Shown here: one piece after another, positions 27,554 to 36,162 of the stretch
How positions within the stretch are numbered: the stretch's first letter is position 1
Layout: the number at the start of each line of letters is the position of its first letter
Notes under the pieces: generated by a model
Databases searched by the model: none
What the model was told of the DNA's origin: nothing
Seen by the model: the letters and a program-made list of their open reading frames with translations, nothing else
Origin: CF-46 sp963760735
GTDB taxonomy: Bacteria; Chloroflexota; Limnocylindria; Limnocylindrales; CSP1-4
Assembly: GCA_963760735.1 (NCBI GenBank)
Contig: CAVXEB010000004.1
Coordinates: 124,001 to 188,000, forward strand
Length of the DNA stretch: 64,000 nt
Reading direction: 5' to 3'
Translations under genes and position numbers: made by a program

Positions 27554-28668
27554 ACCGCCTCCGAGTTGCGCCACAGGATCCGCTCGGCCCAGTCGAGTGC
27601 CACTGGCTCGTCGATCGCGCCGTCGGCGATGTGCTCGTCGAGGACCCGACCGAGCGCCCGTCGGCCCAGGCGGGCGCCGACCCAGTACAGCTCGGGCACG
27701 AGCGACGCGTCGGTGCTGAAGAGGAGCTTGCTCGCCGGAGCCAGCCCCAGCAGCTCACGGTAGATCTCCGTTGCCTCGCCGGCGGCGAACAGGATCGACT
27801 CGCCCATGTCGGCGTAGGCGTTCGGGAACATGGCCGCGAGGTACGCCAGGGAGCGGACGTACGGGTAGCCCGTGTGCAGCAGCACGATCGGGGCGGCCCG
27901 GAATCGATCGCTGAACAGGAAGCGCAGAGCGGCCGGGTCAACGAGCGTCAGGTCGAGATCCGGGTCGCCGAGGCCCGTGTGGAACTGGATCGGCACGCCC
28001 TGGCGAGCCGCCTCCTCGACGGCGATCACCACGAGGTGGTCGAGCAACGGCTTCGACTCGATCCGCAGCCGGCCGGCCCGACGTCCGGCCTCACTGACGG
28101 CCGCGAACGCCGTCGCCGCGTCGTCGCGGTCGATCTCGCCCACGTGAAGGCCAGTCCGGTAGGCGATCACCGACTTCATCGCGACGATGCCGCGGCTCCG
28201 GAGGTCGCCGATCGCCGCCCGATACGCATCGAGGAACCCCGCGAACGTGTCACCCTCGAGGATCAGCCGCTCGATCAGGGGCTCGAGTCGGAGGATCTCC
28301 TCGATCCGGCAGGGCGCGAGCGTTCGGAGCTCGTCGAGCGAGTACGTCGTGTCGCCGCCGTAGCCGGTGTCGATGAGCCACGTCCTGAAGTTGGCCCGCT
28401 GGACGACCTCCTGGGTCAGCCACTCCACGCCCCGTTCGCGCCGGGCGGCGTGGATGACGTCCGGCGTCGGTTCGCAGTCGAGGAGCACCGCCAGCTCGCG
28501 CAGCGTCCACTGGTAGAGGAGCGAGGTCGGAACGTGGTCCCGCGCGATCTCCTCGAACGTCGATTCCGTCAGGTGGATCCGGAACGTGTCATCGTCGGGC
28601 GGTTGGCGCCGGAGGAGCGAGTGGCAGTGGTTATCGATGATCGGGATCGCGCCGAGGTCGAGGGCCAC
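27541..28668 (-). CDS. Amidohydrolase family protein (FluG N-terminal-domain-like)
   Basis: The 375-residue metal-dependent hydrolase fold starts with the metal motif DNHCHS near residue 12, has IQFHTGLGDPDLDL near 237 and ends with STDASLVPELYWVG near 330, where the usual metal Asp lies. Its closest architectural match is the amidohydrolase half of FluG/NodGS proteins, which are fused to a glutamine-synthetase domain. Here the GS-like gene lies immediately upstream (14-base gap), so the two look like a split FluG. The start is GTG. The substrate is unknown. Confidence 0.78.
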   Translation of the reverse strand: MALDLGAIPIIDNHCHSLLRRQPPDDDTFRIHLTESTFEEIARDHVPTSLLYQWTLRELAVLLDCEPTPDVIHAARRERGVEWLTQEVVQRANFRTWLIDTGYGGDTTYSLDELRTLAPCRIEEILRLEPLIERLILEGDTFAGFLDAYRAAIGDLRSRGIVAMKSVIAYRTGLHVGEIDRDDAATAFAAVSEAGRRAGRLRIESKPLLDHLVVIAVEEAARQGVPIQFHTGLGDPDLDLTLVDPAALRFLFSDRFRAAPIVLLHTGYPYVRSLAYLAAMFPNAYADMGESILFAAGEATEIYRELLGLAPASKLLFSTDASLVPELYWVGARLGRRALGRVLDEHIADGAIDEPVALDWAERILWRNSEAVYGL

Positions 28669-28682
28669 CGTCGGTTGCGAGC

Positions 28683-30032
28683 TCAGTACTTGAAGAAGTG
28701 CTGATCGAGCTCGAAGGCCTCGTCCTTCGCGGCGTAGGCGGCAGCCTCGGCGCGGCGCACCTTCAGGTACTCGGTCGCGAGGCCGGGAGCAAGGGCATCC
28801 ATCAGGACCTCGTCCCGCTCGAGCTCGTCGAGGGCCTCGCTTGCGGTCAGCGGAAAGCGCCGGATTCCCCGCTGCTCCCGCTCGGCGTCCGTCAGGTTGC
28901 CCGGGTCCTCGTCGACCGGATCACCCGGGTCCAGGCCACGTTCGATCCCGTCGAGGGCCGCGGCCATCATCCCGCCCAGCGAGATGTAGGGATTGGCGCT
29001 GGCATCGCTCGCCTTCAGCTCGAGATTGGTGGAACCGGCTTCGTCGTCCCAGTAGCGGCTCGGGACGCGGACCGCGGCCTCGCGGTTCTCGATCCCCCAG
29101 GAGGTGTACGCCGAGCTCCAGAAGTGCGGCTGGAGACGGCGGAACGAGTTCACGCTCGGCGTCGTCAGCCCGAGGAGGCCGGGCAGATGGGCGACGACCC
29201 CGGCGATCGCCTGTCGGGCGAGCTCGCTCAGTCCGGCCGGAGCCCCCTCCTCCACGAGCCGGTTCACCGTATGGTCCGTGTTCCAGATGCTCCAGTGCAG
29301 ATGGGCACCGCTGCCCGCCTGATCAGCCCACGGCTTCGGGGCGAGCGAGGCGACCAGGCCGTGCTGGGCGGCAACTGCGCGGACCGTCTGGCGATAGGTA
29401 ATCTGGTTGTCGGCGGCCCGCACGGCTGGCGCATGCCGGATCGACAGCTCCTGCTGGCCCCAGCCGAGCTCCGGGTGCGACAGCTCGACCGTCAGGCCCT
29501 GGGCCGTCAGGGCCGCGATGATGTCCTGGATGACCGGCTCGGTCGACTCCATCCCGATCGCGCTGAAGCACAGGCTCCGGTCGACCGGCGCGAAGCCGTC
29601 GTCCTTGCGGTAGGCGAGGAAGAACTCGTTCTCGAAGGCGGCGTCGAAGGCGAGGTCCCGGGCCGCCGCCCTGGCAACCATCCGCTGCAGGAAGCTCCGC
29701 GGATCGAGGGCCCATGGCTGATGGTCGAGCTCGATCATGTTCGCGATCATCTGGCCGCTGCGCGGGGCATACGGGAGGACCACGAAGGTCTCCAGGTCCG
29801 GCACAAGCCGGATCTCGCCGACCGGGCCGTAGCTCGCGTCGGGAGCCAGGAAGTCCAGGCTCGTGAACGACTGCATGCCCTTCACGAGCCCGATACCGCT
29901 CGACATCCGTCGCGCGAGCTGCCCGACATGGGTGCTCTTGCCCCGGATCACGCCGCCGTTGTCGCAGTACAGGAAGCGAACGAGCTGGAGACCCTGCTCG
30001 TTCGCCTCGCTGACGATCTGCTCCGGTGTCAT
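28683..30032 (-). CDS. Glutamine-synthetase-like gamma-glutamyl ligase
   Basis: The 449-residue protein is of the GlnA/PuuA type: FLYCDNGGVIRGKS N-terminal beta-grasp, metal ligands in FENEFFLAYR near residue 128 and in SHPELGWGQQE near 185, HLHWSIW near 241, and VNSFRRLQP near 290 followed by NREAAVRVPS. True ammonia-assimilating GS has GSGMHxHQS where this has GSGAHLHWS. Together with its neighbours this favours an enzyme that joins glutamate to an amine rather than to ammonia. It lies 17 bases downstream of livJ, probably in one operon. Specificity is inferred. Confidence 0.82.
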   Translation of the reverse strand: MTPEQIVSEANEQGLQLVRFLYCDNGGVIRGKSTHVGQLARRMSSGIGLVKGMQSFTSLDFLAPDASYGPVGEIRLVPDLETFVVLPYAPRSGQMIANMIELDHQPWALDPRSFLQRMVARAAARDLAFDAAFENEFFLAYRKDDGFAPVDRSLCFSAIGMESTEPVIQDIIAALTAQGLTVELSHPELGWGQQELSIRHAPAVRAADNQITYRQTVRAVAAQHGLVASLAPKPWADQAGSGAHLHWSIWNTDHTVNRLVEEGAPAGLSELARQAIAGVVAHLPGLLGLTTPSVNSFRRLQPHFWSSAYTSWGIENREAAVRVPSRYWDDEAGSTNLELKASDASANPYISLGGMMAAALDGIERGLDPGDPVDEDPGNLTDAEREQRGIRRFPLTASEALDELERDEVLMDALAPGLATEYLKVRRAEAAAYAAKDEAFELDQHFFKY

Positions 30033-30049
30033 GGGCTGCCTCGACGAGG

Positions 30050-31306
30050 TTACGGTGCGGGGACCTTCTCCGGGACGACCTCGCCACCGAGGGTGAACTT
30101 GCCGTCCTTCACCGAAATCACGGTGACACCCTTCTGCGGGACGTGGGAGTCCGCGGAGAAGGTGATCTTGCCGGTGATCCCAGGGAAGTCCTTCGTCGAC
30201 TCGATCGCCGCCTTGACCGCAGCCGAGTCCGTGCCGCCTGCCCGCTTGATCGCGTCGGCCATGAGGTAGACCGTGTCGTAGCCGAGGGCCGCGAACGCGT
30301 TCTCCGGGTCGTTCCCGTACTCCGCCTTGTAGTCGGCCATGAACTTCTTGATCCCGTCGGTGCCGCCGGTCGCGTCCATCAGGGCGTGCGTCGTAAAGAA
30401 GACGTTGTTCGCCGCCGCGCCCCCGACCTTCACGAGATCGGGCGTGTCGTAGCCGTCGCCGCCGACGATCGGTCCGGTGATCCCGGCGTCCCGGAACTGC
30501 TTGACGAGCGGGCCGATGTTGTACGGCATCGCCGCGACGTAGTAGAAGTCCGGCTGCGGGCTCAGGGCCTTGATCTTCGTGATCTGGGCCGAGAAGTCGG
30601 TCGCCTTGTCGTCGTACGAATCCTCGAGGGCGATCGTCCCGCCGAGCTCCGTGAACCGGCTCTTGAAGTACTGCCCGAGGAGGGTTGTGTACTCGACCCC
30701 CTTGTCCCAGAGGAAGTACGCGTTCTTGCCGAACGTCTTGAAGGCGTACTCGGCCCCGACCGCCGCCTGGACGTTGTCGCCGAAGCAAGCCAGGAACATC
30801 ATGTCGCCGACCTGGCTCGGGATCTTCGGCGACGTCGCGCCGACGGTGATGAACGGGATCTTCGCGCTCTGGAAGGTCGGTCCGGATGCGAGGACGGAAT
30901 CCGTGTCGGTGTATCCGACCATCAACGGGACCTTGTCCTGCTCGACGAACTGCTTCGCGGTCTGGGCCGTGACGTCCATCTTGTACTGGCTGTCGTGGAC
31001 GATGAAGTCGATCTGCGAGCCGTTGACGCCGCCGGCCGCGTTGATCTGCTTGACAGCCAGCTTGGCGCCGTTCGCGGCGGGAAGGTCCAGGGCGGACTCG
31101 TCGCCGGTGAGGGCGAACCCGCCGCCGATCTTGATCGTGCCACCGGCTGCGGCGGCACTCCCGCCGGCGGCGCTGCTACCGGCGGCGCTGCTGCCGGCGC
31201 CGGCCGATGCCGGGGCCGATGCGCCTGCCGAAGAGCTCGGGGTGGACGTGCTGCACGCGGCGACCAGCACGATCGCGCTCGCAAGCGCGAAGACGTTGCG
31301 CGCCAT
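30050..31306 (-). CDS. livJ: ABC transporter substrate-binding lipoprotein, LivJ-like
   Basis: A lipoprotein signal (VLVAAC, Cys near residue 18) and an Ala/Ser-rich linker precede a type I periplasmic-binding fold: KIGGGFALTGDESALDLPAANGAKLAVKQIN-type opening near residues 60-90, IDFIVHDSQY near 102 and SVLASGPTFQSAKIPFITVGATSP near 140. Family members bind branched-chain amino acids, amides or other small polar compounds. A strong GGAGGAG precedes the ATG. It is the only binding protein for the livGFHM genes here and leads the operon containing the GS-like and amidohydrolase genes. Confidence 0.9.
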   Translation of the reverse strand: MARNVFALASAIVLVAACSTSTPSSSAGASAPASAGAGSSAAGSSAAGGSAAAAGGTIKIGGGFALTGDESALDLPAANGAKLAVKQINAAGGVNGSQIDFIVHDSQYKMDVTAQTAKQFVEQDKVPLMVGYTDTDSVLASGPTFQSAKIPFITVGATSPKIPSQVGDMMFLACFGDNVQAAVGAEYAFKTFGKNAYFLWDKGVEYTTLLGQYFKSRFTELGGTIALEDSYDDKATDFSAQITKIKALSPQPDFYYVAAMPYNIGPLVKQFRDAGITGPIVGGDGYDTPDLVKVGGAAANNVFFTTHALMDATGGTDGIKKFMADYKAEYGNDPENAFAALGYDTVYLMADAIKRAGGTDSAAVKAAIESTKDFPGITGKITFSADSHVPQKGVTVISVKDGKFTLGGEVVPEKVPAP

Positions 31307-31346
31307 GGCTCCTCCTCAGTTCCTCCGGGCCCCGGGGTTGCGGACC

Positions 31347-31459
31347 TTGACCGCGAAACGCATGCGTAAGACGATCGACCGCACTGAGACTCCGGCGGTC
31401 GGGAGATGATCCCGCACCGTCTGGCAGATGACAAGACCCGCCTCCCTGGGGGCTTACAC
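31347..31459. promoter_or_regulatory. Control region between livJ and the Lrp gene (copy A)
   Basis: Contains TTGACC (31347), the palindrome ACGCATGCGT (31358-31367), GCGTAAGAC (31364), ATGATCC (31406), ATGACAAG (31428) and CTTACAC (31453). The same blocks occur between SDR and livG. ATGA recurs 22 bases apart (31406 and 31428), two helical turns. On the minus strand TTGTCA and GATCAT are 17 bases apart and would start a livJ message with a leader of about 90 bases. Confidence 0.5.
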
Positions 31460-31505
31460 GATCAGCAGACGCGACGCCTCTCTGGCCGGCCTCAAGGAGG
31501 TGGCG

Positions 31506-32066
31506 ATGCCTCCGGTCGATGTCGTGCCGCTCGATGACATCGACCTGGCGCTCATTCGCATGCTGTGCCGCGACAGCCGGACCTCCCAACGCCAGCTCGC
31601 CCGGCAGCTCGGCGTCTCGGCGCCCACCGTCGGTGAGCGGATCGCGCGCCTCGAGCGGGTCGGCGTCCTCCGTGGCTACACCGTCCTGCTCGACTGGGAG
31701 GCGCTCGGCTACGGTGTCCGCGTGTACCTCTCGGTCACGGCGGGCGACGGGTTCGACGTCGCGGCCATCATGAAGAGCCTCTGGGCGATTCCCGAGGTCG
31801 AGGATGTCTCGATCGTGACGGGGAGCATGGACATGGTCGTCCGGATGCGGGTCAGGGACCATGCCCACCTGCGAGCGCTGCTCCTCGACCACGTCTGGCA
31901 GATCCAGGGGATGCAGCGCACCGAGACGCACATCGCGATGGCGGAGATGCCGGCCAAGGACTACGCGGCGCTCCTGCTCGATCGGATGCGCGAGGCGGTC
32001 GATCGGGGTCGCGGCGGCGTGTCCGCGAACGGGTCGGCCGCGCCGTCCGGAGCCAGGAGCCCGTGA
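31506..32066 (+). CDS. Lrp/AsnC family transcriptional regulator
   Basis: The 186-residue protein has an N-terminal helix-turn-helix (LDDIDLALIRMLCRDSRTSQRQLA, then VSAPTVGERIARLERVGVLRGY). The C-terminal AsnC/RAM ligand domain includes VRVYLSVTAGDG and VEDVSIVTGSMDMVVRMRV. Such regulators bind amino acids and wrap DNA at several sites. AAGGAGGT sits four bases before the ATG at 31506; an in-frame ATG at 31428 lies inside the shared control block and is the alternative. It is divergent from livJ and most likely controls this cluster. Confidence 0.88.
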   Translation: MPPVDVVPLDDIDLALIRMLCRDSRTSQRQLARQLGVSAPTVGERIARLERVGVLRGYTVLLDWEALGYGVRVYLSVTAGDGFDVAAIMKSLWAIPEVEDVSIVTGSMDMVVRMRVRDHAHLRALLLDHVWQIQGMQRTETHIAMAEMPAKDYAALLLDRMREAVDRGRGGVSANGSAAPSGARSP

Positions 32067-32809
32067 CCGACCCGGAGCGGCGTGGCCCGCGGATCGTGGT
32101 GACGGTCGCGGCACCCGAGGACAGCCCGAACCCGGCGCTCGCCGCCCGCCGCAACGACCTGTATGCCGCTGTCGTCGAGCGACACGGGGCGGTCCCGATC
32201 CGCGTCGACGTACGAACGCCTCGGGCGGTCCGCGAGGCGGCGTTCCGGACCATGGACGGACTGCTGTTCAGTGGTGGCGCAGATCTCGACCCCGCTCGCT
32301 ACGGCCAGCCGCCGGGCGGGTCCGACGCCGTCGATCCCGATCGCGACGAGCTCGAGTCGGTCGCCTGGCACGCGGCGGCGGATCGCCTGATCCCGGTGCT
32401 GGGGATCTGTCGCGGCATGCAGGCGATCAACGTGTTCGTCGGCGGATCGATCCTTCAGCACGTCGACGGGCACGCCGGCGCCGCCTGGGGCAGCGGGCCG
32501 GCGGCCACGCATCCATTCCGCCTGGTCCCGGGCACGCGCCTGGCGGGACTCCTCGGCCCATCCGACGTCCTCGAGGTCAATGCGTACCACCACCAGGGCA
32601 TCCGGGCGGCGGACCTCGCCCCGGGTCTCCGACCGGCCGCGTGGGCCGACAGCCCGGCGGGTCCGCTCGTCGAGGGGCTCGAGACGGCCGACGACCGTTT
32701 CGTGGTCGGCGTCCAATGCCATCCCGAGCGAACCGAATCGACGCCCGCCGCCTTCGACGGCCTGTTCGTCGCATTCGTGCGTGAGGCTGCGCGGCACTCC
32801 GGCTCCTGA
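32063..32809 (+). CDS. Gamma-glutamyl-GABA hydrolase family protein (PuuD-like)
   Basis: This 248-residue class I glutamine amidotransferase-like hydrolase has nucleophile Cys116 in LGICRGMQAINV and the His220/Glu222 pair in VQCHPERTES. The DGLLFSGGADLDPARYG segment is typical of the peptidase C26 group that includes PuuD. PuuD frees GABA from gamma-glutamyl-GABA, so here it could release the product after gamma-glutamylation by the GS-like enzyme. It overlaps the Lrp gene by four bases (GTGA), so regulator and hydrolase are co-expressed. Confidence 0.86.
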   Translation: MTDPERRGPRIVVTVAAPEDSPNPALAARRNDLYAAVVERHGAVPIRVDVRTPRAVREAAFRTMDGLLFSGGADLDPARYGQPPGGSDAVDPDRDELESVAWHAAADRLIPVLGICRGMQAINVFVGGSILQHVDGHAGAAWGSGPAATHPFRLVPGTRLAGLLGPSDVLEVNAYHHQGIRAADLAPGLRPAAWADSPAGPLVEGLETADDRFVVGVQCHPERTESTPAAFDGLFVAFVREAARHSGS

Positions 32810-32829
32810 TCACGGCCGGATCGGTCGCC

Positions 32830-33210
32830 TCAGCCGGCGGTGACGAGGACCATGTTTCCGTCCGGGTCGTCGACAAGGGCCATGTACGCCCCGAAGTCGG
32901 TCAGGAACGGCGGCCGGCGGCCGTGATGCCCGGCCGCGGTCAGCTCCGCGTACAGCCGGTCGACATCCCCATTCGAGGATACGAAGAACTCCAGGGCCAC
33001 GGGTGAACCCGACGGCGCAACCCGGTCGGGGTCGTTCCGGGCGAACGTCGTGGTCCAGACGATGTTGTGGCCGCCGCCCATGTCGACGACGACATCGCGT
33101 CGCTCCTCCACACCCGGCGGGAACTCGACGCCGAGCCGACGGTAGAACGCGACGGATCGCGGCAGGTCCGCGATCATCAGGACGACCATCGTGAAGCGCG
33201 GCGCGGTCAT
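32830..33210 (-). CDS. VOC (glyoxalase/bleomycin resistance-like) family protein
   Basis: The 126-residue protein has two beta-alpha-beta-beta-beta modules: MIADLPRSVAFYRRLGVEF at the start and YMALVDDPDGNMVLV at the end, the latter carrying the usual metal-site Glu/Asp region. VOC proteins range from glyoxalases to drug-binding and ring-cleaving proteins; function unassigned. It has a full-length GGAGGTGATC ribosome site just before the ATG at 33210, the strongest in the window. Confidence 0.78.
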   Translation of the reverse strand: MTAPRFTMVVLMIADLPRSVAFYRRLGVEFPPGVEERRDVVVDMGGGHNIVWTTTFARNDPDRVAPSGSPVALEFFVSSNGDVDRLYAELTAAGHHGRRPPFLTDFGAYMALVDDPDGNMVLVTAG

Positions 33211-33403
33211 CGGATCACCTCCAGCCTCTCGCCCCACGGTACCGGGCGGCGTGCCCGACGCGTTCCATCCGGGGGGCTGATCGTTGTGGATGCAACGACA
33301 TCGGTACAATGGCCGGGCTCACCCCCACCCCTGGAGATGTGATCGCGCCGGGTCTGCGAAGATCGCGGGCGATGCCCGCCCGTCCTCGCCTGCCGGCCGC
33401 CCG

Positions 33404-34300
33404 ATGACCCGCCGGGGGATCGTCCTGTTCGCGCTGATGTCGGTGATCTGGGGCATCCCCTACCTGTTCATCCGGGTGGCCGTCGCCGAGGTCACGCCCG
33501 CCTTCCTCGTCCTCGCACGCACGTCGATCGCCGCGGCGATCCTCCTGCCGATCGCGCTCATCCGGGTGGACCTCCGGCCCGTGCTCGACCGCTGGCGATG
33601 GCTCGTTGGGTTCGCCCTGATCGAGATCGCGATCCCATGGGTGATGCTCGGGTCGGCCGAGCAGCACCTGACGAGCTCCCTGACCGGGATCCTGATCGCG
33701 GGCGTGCCGCTCGTCGGGACGGTCTTCGCCCTGGCCACGGGCGGCGCCGACCGGCTCGACCGGACCGGCTGGCTCGGGCTGCTCGTCGGGATGACCGGCG
33801 TCGTCGCGATCGTCGGCGGCGATTTCGGCACGACCGATCCCGTCGCCCTGCTCCAGGTCGGTGTCGTCGTCGTCTGCTACGCGGTGGGTCCGGCGATCCT
33901 CGCCCGGCGGCTCGGCGGGCTGCCGTCCGTCGGGGTGATGTCCCTGTCGCTCCTCGGCACGGCCCTGCTCTATCTGCCGGTCGGCGTCCTGCAATGGCCC
34001 GCGACCACACCGTCGACGAACGTGATGGCCTCGATCGTCGTCCTGGCCGTCATCTGCACGGCTGCCGCGTTCCTCGTGTTCGCGGCGCTGATCGAAACGA
34101 TCGGGCCGGTGCGGGCGACGGTCATCACCTACGTCAACCCGGCGGTGGCGGCGATCCTCGGGGTGCTCGTGTTGAACGAGACGCTGACGACGCCGATGAT
34201 CATTGGCTTCGGCCTCGTGATCGCCGGCTCCATTCTCGCCACCCGGCGCCCGGCCGAACACGCTGCCACGATCCCGCAACCCGTCCGTGAGGGAGCCTGA
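33404..34300 (+). CDS. EamA/DMT family transporter
   Basis: The 298-residue protein has ten predicted membrane helices in two EamA repeats, the first opening with LFALMSVIWGIPYLFIRVAV and the second ending YVNPAVAAILGVLVLNETLTT. These drug/metabolite transporters usually export amino acids or metabolites. The ATG at 33404 gives the standard N-terminus. A -10-like TACAAT lies at 33305-33310 about 95 bases upstream, with only a weak -35. Confidence 0.87.
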   Translation: MTRRGIVLFALMSVIWGIPYLFIRVAVAEVTPAFLVLARTSIAAAILLPIALIRVDLRPVLDRWRWLVGFALIEIAIPWVMLGSAEQHLTSSLTGILIAGVPLVGTVFALATGGADRLDRTGWLGLLVGMTGVVAIVGGDFGTTDPVALLQVGVVVVCYAVGPAILARRLGGLPSVGVMSLSLLGTALLYLPVGVLQWPATTPSTNVMASIVVLAVICTAAAFLVFAALIETIGPVRATVITYVNPAVAAILGVLVLNETLTTPMIIGFGLVIAGSILATRRPAEHAATIPQPVREGA

Positions 34301-34356
34301 GACCCGTCCGAACCCCGCGATGCGCCAGAGTCGGGCGACGCACACGGAGGATCACC

Positions 34357-34944
34357 ATGCGACGCGTGATCGTGAACAACAGCGTGACGCTCGACGGCGT
34401 CATGCAGGCGCCGGGCCGGCCGGACGAGGACCGCCGCGACGGCTTCGAGCACGGCGGCTGGGCCCAGCCCTATTTCGACGACGTGATCATGCGGGAGGCG
34501 ACGAAGGGAATGGCGGGCCCCGGCGCGATGCTGTTCGGCCGTCGGACGTACGAGGACTTCGCCTCGATCTGGCCGAAGCGCCCGGCCGACGACCCCTTCG
34601 CGAAGTCGCTGAACCGCTCCGAGAAGTACGTGGTCTCGAACTCGCTCAGATCGCCCCTGGAGTGGGAGCACTCGACCCTGCTCGAGGGCGATGCCCCGGA
34701 CGCGGTCCGCCGCCTGAAGGCGGAGGACGGACCGGACCTCGTGATCCTCGGCAGCGGGCAGCTGATCCGATCGCTGCTCCCGCACGGGTTGATCGACCAG
34801 CTCCGGCTCCTGATCCACCCGCTCGTGCTCGGCTCGGGGCAGCACCTGTTCGACTCCGACGGGACGCTCGAGAAGCTGAGGCTGGTCGACTCGAAGCCGT
34901 CGACGACCGGCGTGATCCTCGCGACGTACGAGCCCGCCTGGTGA
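34357..34944 (+). CDS. Dihydrofolate reductase family protein (RibD-C-like)
   Basis: The 195-residue protein begins VIVNNSVTLDGVMQAPG, has AMLFGRRTYEDFASIWP near residue 52 and PDLVILGSGQLIRSLLPHGLID near 128, the pattern of the DHFR-like/RibD C-terminal family. Most members are uncharacterised NADPH reductases. CGGAGGATC precedes the ATG. A strong GC hairpin directly follows the stop. A relative lies at 52784. Confidence 0.82.
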   Translation: MRRVIVNNSVTLDGVMQAPGRPDEDRRDGFEHGGWAQPYFDDVIMREATKGMAGPGAMLFGRRTYEDFASIWPKRPADDPFAKSLNRSEKYVVSNSLRSPLEWEHSTLLEGDAPDAVRRLKAEDGPDLVILGSGQLIRSLLPHGLIDQLRLLIHPLVLGSGQHLFDSDGTLEKLRLVDSKPSTTGVILATYEPAW

Positions 34945-34949
34945 GGAAG

Positions 34950-34976
34950 CCGGCACGGCCGCGTGGGCCGTGCCGG
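34950..34976. terminator. GC-rich hairpin between convergent genes
   Basis: CCGGCACGGCC (34950-34960) and GGCCGTGCCGG (34966-34976) form a perfect 11-bp stem with a 5-base loop, five bases after the DHFR-like gene's stop. No U tract follows. Its position between convergent genes supports termination in one or both directions. Confidence 0.6.
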
Positions 34977-35020
34977 GCAGTTCATTGGCCCGAACGGTTC
35001 TGACTTCGGCGGAACGGGCG

Positions 35021-35974
35021 CTAGACGACCTGGTCCCGGAGCGCCTCGCCGGCGAGGAACCGGCGGATGTTCGCGGATGACCGCTCCACCACACCGGCCA
35101 TGCTGTTCCGGCTGCCGCCGCCGACGTGCGGCGTGACGATGACCTCCGGCACGTCGGCGAACGGGTTCGTCCCGTCGGTCTCGTGCTCGAGCACGTCGAG
35201 GGCAGCGCCGGCGAGGTGACCCGCCTCGATCGCGTCCCGGAGCGCTGCCTCGTCGACGAGGCCGCCTCTACCGCAGTTCACGAGCCAGCTGCCGGGCGGC
35301 ATCGCGGCCAGCTCACCCGAGCCGATCAGGTGCCGGGTCTCCGCGGAGAGGGGCACGTGCAGGGTGACGATGTTCGAGGCGGCGAGGAGCTCGTCGAGCG
35401 GCAGCCGGTGGGCGCCGTAGCGCGTTTCGGCGTCGGGCACGGGGCGGCGGGCGTGGTAGACGATCCGCGGCGCGAACGGGACCAGCCGCTCGGCCACGGA
35501 CTGGCCGATCTGGCCCATCCCGACGATCCCGACGGTTGCGTCGGCGAGATCGTCGATGCCGCGACTGATCACCTCACCAGGCGCGAACCGGCCCGCGCGC
35601 GTGACGGCGACGCTCGCGGGCAGGCGCTTGACCAACGCGAGCATCAGCATGATCGCGTGCTCGGCGGCGCCCGTGCGATTGACGCCCGGGTTGTAGGCGA
35701 CGGCCACGCCGGCTGCCTGCGCCGCCGCAAGGTCGATGGCGTCGATCCCCACCCCGATCGCCTGGATCAGCCGTGCCTGCGGCGCCAACCGGAGGGTCGC
35801 CGCATCGATCGGACGGCGGGCGTTCACGAGGACCTCGGCGTCCGCCGCCAGCCGCGCGAACTCGTCATCGTCGAAGCTCGCCACAGCGACGATCTCGACG
35901 CCGTCGGGCAGCCGATCGGCGAACCTCCCGGCCAGCGCCGCGAGGGCCGGATCCGTGAGCAGGACCTTGACCAT
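35021..35974 (-). CDS. D-isomer-specific 2-hydroxyacid dehydrogenase
   Basis: The 317-residue protein has the NAD motif GIVGMGQIGQSVAERL near residue 145, NCGRGGLVDEAALRDAI near 228 with the catalytic Arg, and Glu and His in EHETDG and TPHVGGGSR near 255-285. This matches the glyoxylate/hydroxypyruvate and phosphoglycerate dehydrogenase family, but it lacks the ACT domain of typical SerA. The substrate is not assignable. A TAGACT hexamer lies nine bases before the start. Confidence 0.86.
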   Translation of the reverse strand: MVKVLLTDPALAALAGRFADRLPDGVEIVAVASFDDDEFARLAADAEVLVNARRPIDAATLRLAPQARLIQAIGVGIDAIDLAAAQAAGVAVAYNPGVNRTGAAEHAIMLMLALVKRLPASVAVTRAGRFAPGEVISRGIDDLADATVGIVGMGQIGQSVAERLVPFAPRIVYHARRPVPDAETRYGAHRLPLDELLAASNIVTLHVPLSAETRHLIGSGELAAMPPGSWLVNCGRGGLVDEAALRDAIEAGHLAGAALDVLEHETDGTNPFADVPEVIVTPHVGGGSRNSMAGVVERSSANIRRFLAGEALRDQVV

Positions 35975-36072
35975 GGGCCCGTCAGTCTAGCCAGCCGGCA
36001 TGCCGCGGGCCGCGCTCAGCCGGGTCCGGAGATCCCGCGCGTCCTGGCGTTCAGGCCGCCCTTCAATGCGAT

Positions 36073-36107
36073 GCCCCCTGTCCGATGCGATCTGGCGGAC
36101 AGGGGGC
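36073..36107. terminator. Hairpin downstream of the sigma/propeller operon
   Basis: GCCCCCTGTCCG (36073-36084) and CGGACAGGGGGC (36096-36107) form a perfect 12-bp stem with an 11-base loop. It lies 56 bases past the stop of the minus-strand propeller gene and is the likely end of that message. No T run follows on either strand. Confidence 0.55.
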
Positions 36108-36162
36108 GTGCTCGGGCCGCTGCGTCTCGACGGCCGTCTCCGGTGCTTGGTTCAGGAGCCCC

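Noticed and set aside
28683..30788. 701-codon frame as one large protein containing the GS-like sequence
   Set aside because: The upstream part is antisense-frame readthrough of livJ on the same strand; GS homology begins at the ATG at 30032.
33284..33310. TTGTGG/TACAAT as a full promoter for the EamA gene
   Set aside because: The spacer is only 15 bases; TACAAT may be a -10 box but the -35 element is unconvincing.
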